Positions 34,840 to 48,800 of a DNA stretch of 64,000 nt are shown here, one piece after another. Below the pieces are notes generated by a model. It made no database searches. It was not told the origin of the DNA and saw only the letters and a list, made by a program, of their open reading frames with translations. Every line of letters begins with the position of its first letter. Within the stretch, counting starts at the first letter, position 1. The stretch is from NCBI GenBank assembly GCA_016490735.1, contig JAEMWC010000363.1, forward strand, positions 43,501 to 107,500, read 5' to 3'. Origin of the DNA: Pachyseris speciosa (taxonomy: Eukaryota; Cnidaria; Anthozoa; Scleractinia; Pachyseridae). The translations under genes and the position numbers were made by a program.

Positions 34840-36812
34840 GCTGGTGTGGTTTAGCCACTACACATGGCGGCGCCACATTTGACACGCTGTAATCACTATC
34901 GAGCGCTGATCTCACGGCTGTTTGGTTATGGCGTAACTTCCTTTGTGTCCACGTTACAATGTATCATAAACGTTACGTTTTTTACCCAGGCTTCGCCTGC
35001 GACAAAATTTGAGAACTCTTTGTTACGGTTGTATTTAGATTTTTGTAATGACCGCAAACTCGTGTTCATCGAGGTGTCACAAAACCTGTTGGTCAATTCA
35101 TTGCCTGTGAGACAAACTGATGCTTTACGTAGAAAAACTTTTGTTTCCTTTGTCAGAATTCGTACCAGTTCTACAAAATGACAATTTTATTTCTTGTGAA
35201 TCATTTTACTAGAGGGTAAGGATTTTTTGCTTAAGCCTGTCGTGTTACCTGTTTGCAATGCAATTGTTCAACGAGATCTTTTCTTGTTTTTTTTTATGAT
35301 CCAGACTAACAGGTGGAACTTCATCAACACTGGGAAAGGAACTGAATGAACCCGACCGACAGGTCCTTAATTCACGAATGACTTAACTTCATGACAGCAG
35401 ACAAAACTACCGTTTGGTGAAATAAACAACTAGATTAGGGCCTTGTTACGCTCACTAAACAGCGCTAGCTTCGTGAACCTTGCTTCGACGCAAAACCTCG
35501 AAAGAAGTTGGTTGCGCGCACAGAACACTCAATACAAGGGTAAAATCTTTGACAACTACTTCATAGCTTGCGAAAGGAACCCATACTTCCATCAACAACA
35601 AAAAACAACAACACACATCATTTTTTTTATTTCACCCCAGAAGTTAAAAAAAGAAAAGGAGGAAGAATTTACAGTGTTATACCAAATGATAGGGGTGCTG
35701 GCTACCTGAAATAACCTGAGAGTTAAAAATACCAGGAAGCCAGTTAAAAGAAAAGATATTTCACATGTTTAGGTCAGGGACACGAAAACATACAGACACA
35801 CACAAGTAGAAATAAAATTTTAACTACCAATAGACTAATAAGATTCTTATATTGCAAAGCAGTATTTTTATCCAGGAAAAGCGATGAATAGATATCTAGT
35901 AGTCTTTGATAAAGTGGTACTTCATTTTCTTTCTAAACAAAAAGAATGAAGATGATTTCGGATCTTCGTGGGTGGAATTCCATACTGATATGGACCTTGA
36001 AATCTTATATTGAATATTCCGTAATTTGTTCTTGCTTTTGGGAGATAATATCACAACCTCGTTCCCAGGGTTCTTAGGAACGAGGTTGATAATAACACTG
36101 TTTTGCAGCAAGCCTTGTGTTATGAGCCTGTGATATTTTGGTGAAGAAAGACAGATGGTGATAGAAGTCTCTGCACTCCGCAGAAAATAAAAAAGGATAG
36201 CAAATATTTCCAGCGCTGTGATCGATTTATTAGCTTTATTGTTATTGTCATAATTACTACCTTTCCGTCCTTTTTCCCGCTTTCCTGCAAGAAGTTAAGG
36301 GATGTGGGAGGGTTCCAGGAGGAGGGGGTGGGGGTGTGTGGGGGGGGGGGAGGGGGGAGGGGAGGTTAATGAATGCGAAGCACCTGAAACTTTCCATTGT
36401 GCTACCCTATTTCCTCAGTTCTTCACTCTATCCTAGCTGTTTGTCATCCTCTGAACGATTCACGCAAATATAAAATCGGAGTTTTACATACAGTCTTCCT
36501 GTATAATTCAAAATACCACACACAAAACACAAACACATTCGTCTTTGTTGGTCTCCACGATCCAGGTTGTTTCCTTTCCCAGACAGCAGGTGGAGCCAAA
36601 TTAAAACCATCTAAACGCCACGAAGCAGGAGCAATAAATCATCGACATTCCCACACCTCGGCACGAGCTCGGATACTTTCGTTGTCACTCGGAAACAATC
36701 GGAGTTTCTGTCGTCGCAAACCGTGTTAACGAGCCCATTACACCTCCTTTCCCAGTCACGGTTTTGAGCTGCTGGTTACCCTCAAGAACTGGTTGTTACC
36801 TATTGTTCTTTA
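34840..36812. other. Intergenic region between CWH43-like 3' end and SERINC-like start
   Basis: It holds a small AACCTCGTTCCCAGGG foldback at 36058-36090 and a G-rich tract at about 36320-36365. A minus-strand AATAAA (TTTATT at about 36225 and 36235) could serve the CWH43-like transcript. The plus-strand frame at 34864-35181 starts MAAPHL but has no recognised family. Confidence 0.4.
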
Positions 36813-39800
36813 TCACTTCTTGAGCTGCTTGTCCGCGGGGAGGAAGTACTTTGGAGTTGACATGTGGAAGTGATGCTGCCAAGGCGAATAATGACCACTG
36901 TAGAATGAACCAAACCTAATAAAAAAATTGCAAAGAACGTGAGGGAATTGCTATATTGAGGCTGTGTAACTTACTGAAACGTTTCATGCCACGAGCGGTT
37001 CATTATTTTTCCTCACTAATCGCTTTTTATTAAGTCGCTCTTTTTTTTCTCACCTCCCTGATTGAAGGTATAATGCTATGGTCTCCACGATCCAGGTTGT
37101 TATTCGTATATATATACGTTTATTAAAAACTGAACTACGGATATCAGATTTCCAGCATTTTCATTGGCTAGCCGGACACAGGTTCGCAGCTCATATACCT
37201 GCACTACCTTATATGGTCAACGAAAGCTTCAGCAAACAGAGAAAGAAAGATCAATATAAATTTTCCCCTCGAAAAGGCAGCCATTAAAACATTAGTCGTC
37301 TCGCAGCGGAATTAACGAGTAGAAATTTCGAAACTGGAACCGAAATACAAATGGAATTCAACTAATCATTGCGGAGTGTTTTAGAACGACAAGAAACAGT
37401 GCTGAGATCGTGTTAAAAAATTCTTGCAGTGCTAAGAAAATTTTCCGGGCTGTTGATTTTTAGCTAATAGCAAAACGCACTTTTGTTTACGGATATACCG
37501 AAAGAGTTTTTAAGTTTAACTAAACGAAATTGAAATTTCTATTCAGAAACAAGTGTCGACGTCACCAATCTTTAAATATCCTCACAGACCAATCTATTCA
37601 AAACAAACTGAACAAACAAGAACTTCAGCTAACAGTTGCAGCAATAATCCACAATTGAAAATCTTTCCAACGATCAATGACACTTTAAAGAATTAACACA
37701 CACTAAAAATGTTCTAACCTACACTCGATGCAACGTATCAATCACCAGATTCAAACTTTCCGGTCACAGATATGTTTTGTAAAATAAAATGAGAAGAATC
37801 GCCGTTGTTGTTGTTTTTGTTATTCTGTTCGGCTGCGGTTCCAGTTTTTGTGCATAACCTGGACCAGTGTCTTGCTTATCCCTCATATATCTTGTTTCCG
37901 ACCAGGTTTGATGAGACAATGATCCAGAAAGGACCCTAAACTGAAGTTTTAACGTTATTCTCGGACACTGTTTCATTGAATTCATTCAACTTTGCTAGGA
38001 AATACCGTCGATTTACCCGTGAACGCACGTGCCCAAAACATGTTTCCACTTGACGTCAATTTCAGGTATCAAACTTTAAAGTTTGCCTGCCCAAATGTGA
38101 AGTTTCAGCTAGTGTTTCACTACTTGATGGGATATGTTTTTAGTCAACAAGAAAGGAAGAAATTATCAAAAAGGCGTCCTACTTTCAATATATATGATAT
38201 ATATCAGTGAAGGGATTTTCGCTGACTTTCCTCAGTTTTCTTGAATGCGTTGACAGTGAATTGAGCCACGAGAACACCGAAGGAACTTCACATTTGGGCG
38301 GGAAACTTTGTAAGTTTGACACCTGAAACGCAGACGTTTGACATCCCGTGAAAACATGTTTTGGGCGCGTGCGTTCACGGGTAGATGCAATCGACGGTAT
38401 TGCAACACTCCGAAAGGTTTTCGCGCCCTTTTTGATTAGTCATGTGATGGACAAATGTTTCCTTTTTTCGGTTTTCTCTTTCTCTGAGCTCCTTTCTTCC
38501 ACTTTTTTGTCCAGATTCTTAATTATGCGTCGTAGTGTTTTAATAAAACAATTATTCTACTTGGGCTTGCTGGATATGAAATGATTATAACCAACTCGGT
38601 GCTATGCGCCTCGTTGGTTATTTATCACTTCATATCCAGCGCGCCCTCGCAGAATAATTGTTAAATATACGTTAGTAATGCACACATTTTCCGAGTCAGG
38701 CCCCGGTTCAAACGTCGAACTTCTCATGTGCCGAATCTAATGCAAATGAGCGAAAACAATGGATTTTTCTCATTTGCATTAGATTCGGCACATGTGAAGT
38801 TCGACGTTTGAACCGGACCTTAACTACTCAAGATGCGCTCGCTCGGTTTGTCTGTGAGGTATAATATGAGAATAATGCATGTATAATTAATGTATGGGAC
38901 AGTGGGAAATCTTTCCCGTTGTAATACTACAGGTGAAATGCTCGAAGTTCAAGTACTTAAGTTAAGGTTGTTATTGTTGTGTTGCTTAAACTGATTGTGA
39001 AAATGTCATCACAGTTTTGCTGCGACTGTGCCCTCATTTCTATCAAAATACAATTGCTGAGCGGAAGACCCCCCGGCAGACCGGACCGCAAACCAGGGTC
39101 TTAAAGTAACTGGTGAGATCATGCTGGCCCTGTGTTCAACATCTGCTTCAGTTCAGATGATCGCGTCATTGGGCGGTGACGTCAAGCCGTTGGCCTTGTC
39201 TTTTTCACCTTCGCAAAACTTGAAGGGAACGTAAAAGAACCCACACACTGATCGGGTTGGAAGGAGGCTGGGCGATGGGCCGACCACCTGTTCCCGCAAA
39301 AGCCTAACTTAGTCACTGAAACCAACATTGGTATGGCTGTTGGCCCTATGATCTTACAGTGGTTTTCAAATGAGTATCGAAATTAAATTGTGTTTGCTTC
39401 AGTTGCTCTGTGGTTGGCCCGCAAACCTCGCGCCACTTTCTCAACCAATGACAAGCAAAACCAAAACCAAATTGCTTTGGTTTTGGTTTTACGACACTCA
39501 ATTGAAAACTGCTCTACTAAGTTTTCAACTAAGCATCGAAAGCGAATGGCATTTGGTTTGGTTTTGTATTACTTCGCTCTGTGATTGGCTAGCAAAACTC
39601 GCGCCACTTTCCGACCAATGAGAAACAAAAACCAAAACCAATTGCGACTGGAAGGCGTGCATTTTCCCGCAGTTTGCGCCGGTTATGTGTAATTGCTTTG
39701 AATTCTGATTGGCTGATTGCGTCGTGTGCCTCTGTTGTGATTGGCTGGTGTAATTGCTTTCGTATTGGTTTTATGACACTCAATTGAAAAGCGCTCAAAG

Positions 39801-42800
39801 AGTAGAAAGGACTCAGTAGTAGTATATGTTGACTTCAATTCGATAGTTTTATTACCTGCTGGGAAATTTTATGTTCTCTGGCACGTCTTTCGCACTCGTC
39901 GTGACGATGTCATTGTCTTGGTATTGCTTTCCCAGCGGAGGAATACGGAATTTGCCCATTTGAACTTCGGTGTCACTAAGTCCCCCGTGGGAGATCCGAG
40001 CATATCCCAGCCGTATCAGTCCGCGATACATGACGTACTCGCACCAGCGGTCTGCGTCGGTGTGGTCAATGTCCTGTGAGAGTTAGTTTTACGCATGAAA
40101 AGAAAAATGTGAATACGTCATTGGCAATAATTAACAATTATTCACACACCGAGGTGAATAATTGTTTTAGTATATACCACACAAGCTGAATAATTAGCGG
40201 ACCAAAACATTACTTTATGTGTGTCAATGTACCGACAAGCGGTCAAAGATTGTAAAATCTCGCTCACCGGCTGCTCGGAGGTGAATAGTACTTGCTAATC
40301 ACCTCCGAGTTAGCCAATCAGAGCGCGCGAAAAAGCACTATTCACTTGTGTGGTAGATACTAATGTGCGATAACAAAACTCTTCGACTAGAGCCAAAAGA
40401 TCTTTTTCACTACCCAAGATCAGTTAGGAAGTTGCTCTCTGTGTGGCTGATGCCATTTTGTTTTCACTTTGGACTGGGTCGGAACTGAACAGTTACAATT
40501 TCATGGTGCGCAAAATGAGGTTTACAGTTAGGAAGGGAGGGCTTCAAAGGTAGACTTTTAATCCTGAGTTGTAAATGGGTATGGTACCGACTTTCACAAG
40601 AAACTAGACAAAATGCTGGATAGTTGTGAGGGTGCGTGTAAAAGGCTGAAAAATGGAATGAACGAACCAGGGGAGGAGGGGGCACCTCTCTGATTAATAC
40701 ACCATTTTGCTAATGCTCAGTTCCTGGTGAATTGTGGGTAGATCCAGTCTTTTGTGGGGGCAAATGGCCATTTTAGGACGTAATTTGAAATTGTAATTTT
40801 GACCGTTTGCCCCCACAAAGGACTGGATATACCCACAATTCACCAGGAACTAATTATTAGCAAATTGGTGTATTTTGTCGATGTTACACTCCATGTCGCA
40901 TGGGGCGTCTCCGTACGAGCGATGGAACCCTCAGTTTCATTGATCCTCTTTTCGTTTGCTTCAATCTTGTCTTCAACTGACTTCGTTTCATTTGTTATTG
41001 ATCTCGCTGACTCAGCATCAAAACGACCTAGCTTTGTGTCGAAACGACGTGTATCGAAACGACCGTAATCCGAGAAAAAATATTACATAGAATGTATAAT
41101 AACGTGATAAAACTGCCTAAAGTTTCATCTAACCTTGGTCCGGCCCCTCTCCAACAGGGTGCGATAATCTCGACTTCCAGGGGATGATGTCACATATCCA
41201 AGAAACACCACAGGGTTGAGACTGCAACGAGAAAATACTTTCATCTCAAGTGCTCCAACAGAAAAGAGGAAGCACTGAGAGAGAGAGCAGGCACAAAAGC
41301 ATCAAACCTTTCATCCATAATTCTTGCTAATTCCTGGGCTTGAAGCTTTCGGTCTAAGTCATCCCTGTGGCAAATATTTGAAAGTCACTGTTTTAACATT
41401 TTTGAACAGAGACAAAAATGCTAAACGAACCATTTTTATCCATCTTTAAAAATTAAAACTTTTCTATACTATCACTTCACTGTGAATTGTCAATTTGCAA
41501 ATCTACAGGGGCACCTAACGAGCCATATCAACCAAAAGCTGTAGAAAGGCATTTTTAACTACCGCTTGTGGTGTTTGAAGTCTGTTTAAAGTGATGTTTT
41601 CATAAGCTAGAAGAAGTTCATCTGTTCGGATTCCCTAGCTGAAATTTTAATTGCCCGAACATTTCAGGGAACAAAATCTTCCTTTGAGAAAATGCAAGTT
41701 GAAATGAACTTTCCACGAGCTTTCTAGGGAACTACTTTCTTTCCGAAAACGCTAGCTGACGTTTTTGGCTGCCAAAAACAGCAATTATGACCTTTCCGAA
41801 AATCTCAGAGGCTATGATTTCCCCACTACGAATATTTTAGGCTACGTTTTAGTTACGAAAATCCAAGTGCACTCTTTAATCATCGCCGAAAGCCCAATGC
41901 GAATTACCCTCCACCGAACAGATATCTACCGAAACTTGTCGTTGGGTGCTCCTGAATCTATGAATGCTTTTGCAAAAAGAAAGTCAACAAACAATAGTAA
42001 TAATGATAGCGATAATGAAATTAGCGATAATCAATTTAAAACTAACAGCAAAGCAGAAAAACAAACAAAGTGAAGATAGGAAAAGGTAATTGTACCCATA
42101 AATATACCCTGACTGGATGCCTGGGAAGGTACCAAAGCCTTCGATGTTAACCCTTTATTTGTTAAAAAGTGCGTTGCTAGGACAATGGGTGATGAAATTC
42201 ATACTTACAAACATCTTGAATAGTTGCTTTAGAAGAAACATTGTGTAACACTCACCGATCATTTCCCATGTGCACCAGGACAAAGTCAACCAGGTCGCCG
42301 GTCATATTTATTGTCGCACTCAAAGCTGGTGCTAACTCCCCTAAAATAAAACAGCAAACAACATTTTGCAAAGCGTGCAAAGAATCCTTGAGCAACATCA
42401 CTAATAATACTTAATTGTCTCTGTTTTGACTATTAAATAAATTATTGTAAAGATACATGACATTATCTCATCCTCTACATGCAGCAATGAGACTGTCGGC
42501 TTGAGCCGCACTGGAAGCTAACAGAGAGCTTAAGCAATGATGACGGCAACAGTAGTGAAAAATGTCAGTTCAAAATGAAACTTCTTGTTATTGTAACTCT
42601 TTCGCGATTTTTCCAACATGTGAAACTTATAAAATGCTGGTGAACTATCCTGGAGCTAAATTAGTAAAACCAGCATTGAAGCTGTGAAAAACAAAGAAGA
42701 GTTTGCTGTCGTACTCTCACGTTCTCCAGAAAACATAAAATTTGGTCATCTCACGTTGTTGTTTTGCTGAGGACAGCACAGAAATGTACCAAAATGCAAA

Positions 42801-45800
42801 ACGCACGTGCAGAGCGTTTGTAGATCGATTGTTTTTGTTTTTGCGTCCTTGTTGCTTAAGCTCTCTAATCTCAGTTTCGAAATTTCTAATTAACAGCTGT
42901 CACCAGTGCTTTGCTAAAAATGTAATTTGCTCTAAGGCTTGACTTTGGCCACATATGGTTATGAAAAAAACATGGAGCCACATTCACAAAGCTTTCCGTA
43001 GTTAAGATGCATTCTAACTACAGTATTGTTGAAACAACAGTTATAGCTTATCGCTCGTCAAAAACCACTGTGAGGTTACCATCCCTGTGGTATAATTGGC
43101 ATGTAATTTCTTTATATGAATTTCAATTAAGATCATGAAATTAAAGGTTGAGGAGAATCTGTCTTGATGCAAGACTAAATTGAACTAGTCTCTTACCTTT
43201 TGGAGATGGTAGAAGGTGATGAAGAGACTTCACTATTGGGTATTTGGAGAGAAGAGTAGCACTAGAAAAAAGAGAATAAAAATAGATGTCAAGCTGGATG
43301 ACTGGTTTGCATGATACTGGCTGTTTATCATTAGCATTAATAGTCGTGGCTCCATTGTCATGTCTCGAATGAGATCACAGCATCCTGTGATTGGAAATGA
43401 GTGGCATAATGGTAAGACTAAATTTCAGATGCAGACATTCTCAAAATACAAAACGATGACGACGACGATGACAATGATGACAATGGTGGTGATGATGATG
43501 GTGATGGTGATGATGACGATGACGACGACGACGATGACGGTGACGATGACGATGATGATGATGACAATGACGACAACGATGATGGTGATGGTGATGATGA
43601 CGATGACGATAATGGTGATGACAACGACGACGATGATGTGATGATGATGACGACAATGACGATGACGACGATGATGATGACGACGGTGATGATGATGATG
43701 GTGGTGATGATGATGATGATGACGATGATGGTGATGATAATGACCACGACAACAACAACAATGATGATGATGGTGATGGTGATGGTGACGACGATGATGG
43801 TGAGGATGATGATGACGATGATGATGATGATGAGGAAGATGATGACAATGATTATGATGGTGATGATGATGATGACGACAACGATGATGATGATGATGAT
43901 GACAATGACGACGACGATGACGATGATAATGATGGCGATGGTGATGGTGATGATGCTGATGATGATGATGATGATGGCGATGACGATGACAGCAACGACG
44001 ATGATGATATGATGGTGTTGGTGGTGATGATGACGATGACGACGACGACAACGATGATGACAAAAAACTTTCAACCTGATTTAACAGCCTGTAACAAAAT
44101 GGTGCCTATAGTAAGTCAAATTGGTTCAATGGACTACTTAGTCCATACCCAAAGAACATCTACCAAATACATAACCTCTTCAAGGAGGAACATACCTGAT
44201 TTGCACAAAATGTAAACAATAAGTCAAGGTGGGATTCAAGTTGGTACCTTACCCCCATGTGTGGTCCCTGGTGGAAGGGCCAAAGTCTGAGTACATTCCA
44301 AGTCTTTCCTCAAACCACATTGCCAGGTCATGATTACCAAGATAAGGTTTGGAACAGTCACTCTCCAGGAAACCCACTACATCAGCACCTAAGGAAATAG
44401 GTATGTATCACAAGTCATATGGTTTCATTGTAAAAAAAAACATTAATAACTCATGAAGGAAATACAAAAGAACTTAATTTTTAATTAGTGTCTTTATATC
44501 TGATAAAGACACGACTAAATTTCACATCCCAAAATCTAAAATATTAATGTTAGTGTAAGAATGGATAGATGTACAGTAAAGCTTTTTAAGCCATTCAATA
44601 AATTCGCAATTCATGTTTTATCAAGTCCTAAAACACTCGGCTGCGCCTCGTGTTTAAACTTGATAAAACACCCCTGCTCATTTATTAAACATTACATAAA
44701 ATCTGGTGGCTCTGTTGTAGTTGTAGTTCAATTTTATCCTTGGTTCAATTTTTATTCTCCTAAATAATTTATTGTTCTTGTGTATGTTAATGTATGATAA
44801 TGAGCACAAAGCAAAGGAAAATAAAAGCTGAACCAAGGATAAAATTGAACTACAACAGTTCTTCTGATTTTAACAGTGCACTAGTCATGTAATTGCAATG
44901 AGAAACATACCTGTGTCATTAATCATCTGTGCTGCCCTTTCAAAGCTGGGCCAGCCAACATTATCATAAGCAAAATGGACAGTCCAAATCATAGCTGAGA
45001 ACACCTTGGGATCCTCCTAGAGAAGCAATGCAACAAGTTCAAGTTCAAGTTTATTTGCAAACTATTTACAGGATAATACATAGAAAATTTCTAAATAGGA
45101 AAAGAATAACTACAATAAAACAGATTTGGATTTCTTGTTATGTGTACAGTGACCAAAGTACTACTGAAACAGGTAGACCACCAATTCATAGACAAGCGTG
45201 GCGGTTGACTTTGGCACCAAACGTCCACGATTTTGGTCATGTGGCTTTGTTTGTCACACCAAGAGGGTGAACCCATGTGGTCACATTCCAGTGCGTGATT
45301 GAACAATGGTGTATTCTGTAAATAACAAAGGGCGAACATTTGCAGAAAATCCATAGATGAAAGCTGTTTTTATAGCCTGTTCCGTGAAGATAACTTCACA
45401 CCTGTCATCTTGTGGAATGTAATAGAAAACTTTCAGTTGTAGCAATGTGGGCCCCCATTAAATAGTTGACTCCAAAGTGGGAACAAAAAAGGAGAAAGGA
45501 GAAAGGAATGTGACCACTTGAATTAACTTTTGGATTTGACAAACAAAGCCACGTGACGAAAATCATTGACGTTTGGTGCCAAAGTCGACTGTCATCCTTG
45601 TCTTTGAATTCGCAGTCTACAGTAAAAACCCGCATACAAGAACATGTGGATTAAGAACACCCAGGCCAGGCATATATATAAGAACACATTCAGCCTGAAA
45701 ATTGAAAATTGTTCTTATATATAAAAACTCTTCCCTTTTCAGTTTAATAGAAAAAACAGTGTCAGTAGCTTTACTGTGGTATTGCACTAAGATCTCAGTA

Positions 45801-48800
45801 TAAATGCTAGTAATTTCACTTGCTGTGTATAGCAAATGTACAACAACTGTATTTGGAATTAAAAGTCTTCTAATTACATGAAAAATATCCAATAAAATGA
45901 ATGTCACCATTTGTAAAAGTTTAATTTTCTCTCAAAGTTATATATTTCATCATAGTTAGTAAATCCCTTACATTTTTTTAGAAGTAAAAAATTAAGAACA
46001 CTTAAGAACACTTTCAGGCTGATTTCACCTAAAATACCCGATATATAAGAACCCAATCAGCCTGAACCCCGAAAATGGGTGTTCTTGTATGCGGATTTTT
46101 ACTGTACCTGTTTCGGTAGTAGCCAAAGCTTTCCTGTTGGTCACTGCCATGTTTACATAAATAAAGAAAGACCAAGATATAAGTGTAACACAGTAGTACT
46201 TTGGATTGTGATTAGCTCTAGTATTGTATTTTCACTTATTAAACTTTTTTTGTTACAGAAGAGCCCAGTAAAGTTGTGTGACCATGCATAGAGCCCACGA
46301 CTAGCTTAAAGACCACAGCATAGTTTGACAGTATTTCTGTCAGTAATAAGGCATACACGGACTGAACAAACACAGTAATTATTCTTCAACAGTAACTAAT
46401 GTAAATCAAGTTGACTGACCTTTTGAGGTGTGAGGTAGGCATGTCTGTGGTATCGCACTGTCATTAGAATGACTGCCACAATCAGAATACAAAACAAAAC
46501 TGCAACAAAAACAACAACACAAAACAGCTTACAAACGTCCTAACCTGAAAATAGTCAGACAAAATGATGGGGATCAAAATATATCAAATATGAATACAAT
46601 AACAAAAATATAACTTTACCTGGAATGACGTGTGTCTTAAAAAACCAAAATTGATCCCCATGTTCCTCAAGAAAAGCAACATTATTAAATTTCAGTGGGA
46701 GAGGTTTTTGCTTTGACGAAGGTTTGAGATCGGAACTTTTCTCATCATTGATAACTTTTTCTTCCTTTTTCATTTTACCATAGGCTTCCTTTATATCTGG
46801 TGATGACTTTGTCATCAGGGCAAGTCCTACACACAAGAACCAAATAAACAGAGAAAATCATTTTTCTACACGTGAATGAATTAGAAATTAAAGGAAATAA
46901 AAAACTCTGTACAATAAGAATGCGACTTTACTGTGAAACTTCACAACAAAACTCAAAACAAACAGATGAATAATACACCATCTGATAAAGGAATGGAACC
47001 AACACGATGCTCAAATATTGTTAAAAATAATGACACTGAGTCCTAAAGTCAATCCCTTACTCAAACCCCATCCTGATGTTGCCAAAAATGGCATCTTTTG
47101 AAACCTGACAGCTTGCTTATTGTTGGTTAAATATAATTTTTTATAGCCAACAAATTTTCAACAAGACATAGGCAGACAGTTTGATGCCTACCGATAAGGA
47201 CCATGGTGATTGCAAGCAACACATGTGTTCTCTCTCTTGTGTATTCTCCTCCGGGAACAAAGTTGAAAGCCACAACCCACACTGAGCCCAGTGTAAGGAT
47301 AATGTAAACCAGGTTGGCTAGGGTGAGTGTCCGTGCAACAGGACGGCAAAAGAGCCTGTCAGTCATGGCCGGCCAAATGGACATGGTGAAGACACCAAGG
47401 ATAAGCCCACCAATGACAGCCCAGTGACGAGGCGCAAAGTACAATAGAGCAGCTCCAGCAGAGCCAATCAGCCACCAGAATAAGTTACTGGTCCACTGTT
47501 GACGAGAAAGGAGAACTCCAACACCAAGAGCAATAATCACAGCAGCTCTGTAGCATAAAAAAAATAAACAGACGAAGAAGATGGGAATGTACTCCAACAG
47601 TATTTATTTCACGATTGCATACACTGAGTTCATTGGATAAACAAATTAATGTTATTTTTCCTACACTGATTCAATTTACTGTCATCTAGACAGGATTATA
47701 AAGCAATGATAAATATTAAATGACTTATGGATAGGGATTTTATATAGAGATTTTAAGACAAAAATTACAAGAAAGGTCTTGGCCAAAACTGAGCTAAGTC
47801 ATTCAAGAGGTGTTGCTTATGATTATGAGAATTCAACTATTTTATCTATACTTTTAAAAGAGGAATAATAATATTATTATGACCTACAAAGTAGGCAAAG
47901 TTTGTATGATGTACCTACCCCCATGGGTTTGGCTTTGGCCCAGTGCTTGGATATCCTGACACAGCCCAGCGACAAACAAGTGACACTTCACCAAAGACAC
48001 TGTGGGTCAGGAACATCAAGGCCCCAAATCCTAAGGCAACCAAGAGCCATCCAGGACCTGAGAGCCTTGAGTCTTGGGGCTCAGATGATGACTGTGACTG
48101 AGACCCAGACTGAGTGATGGACATCATGTAGCCTGTGTAAACTCTGTCTAATGTAGCTAGTACAGCAACCAGAAGGACTAGTCTGTTGCTTGTAACATCG
48201 GACCAAATTGGGTTAACAGTGACATATGAAATGCGTAATGTCAGCAGTAGAAACAAGCCTAAGATAAGGCCCCAGAAGGACAGAACTCTGAAGATAAAAT
48301 GTACACATTACACTTGAGGGTGAAATATTCTGTAAGAAATGGATAAATGTGTTGTCTATAAATTAAAAGATGGTCATTAAGTCCAACAAGAAAGGTGTTT
48401 TGGTCTGAATGCCCCACTCCGCCCCCAAAAACCATAGTAGTAATTCATGTTTTCCTTAGAGCTTGAGCAGTTGCACTTCCCTCAGATCCAATGGGTGAAT
48501 GGAAATGAATAAATTATGCAAATTAGAAAGGAGAATTAGGAGGGGCACCACTTATAGTCATTAGGGAGCTTAAGCAATGAGGACAACGACAACAACGAGA
48601 ATGTCACAAAACAATAGGCTTAATGAGCAAAACCAATGACTCTGCACGTGCGTTTTACATTTTGGTACATTTCTTTGCTGTCCTCTGCATAACAACAACG
48701 TGAAATGACTAAATTTTATGTTTTCTTGAGAACGTGAACACATGACGGCAAGTTTTTCTTTCTATTTCCTAACTTTGACATCGTTCATAGCAATTTAGTC

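Noticed and set aside
34864..35181. 105-codon plus frame divergent from the SERINC-like gene
   Set aside because: It has no recognised domain and no splice or conservation evidence; it is likely a chance frame.
43418..44074. Long His-, Ser-, Ile- and Met/Thr-rich open frames
   Set aside because: They are translations of a GAT/GAC microsatellite open in every frame.
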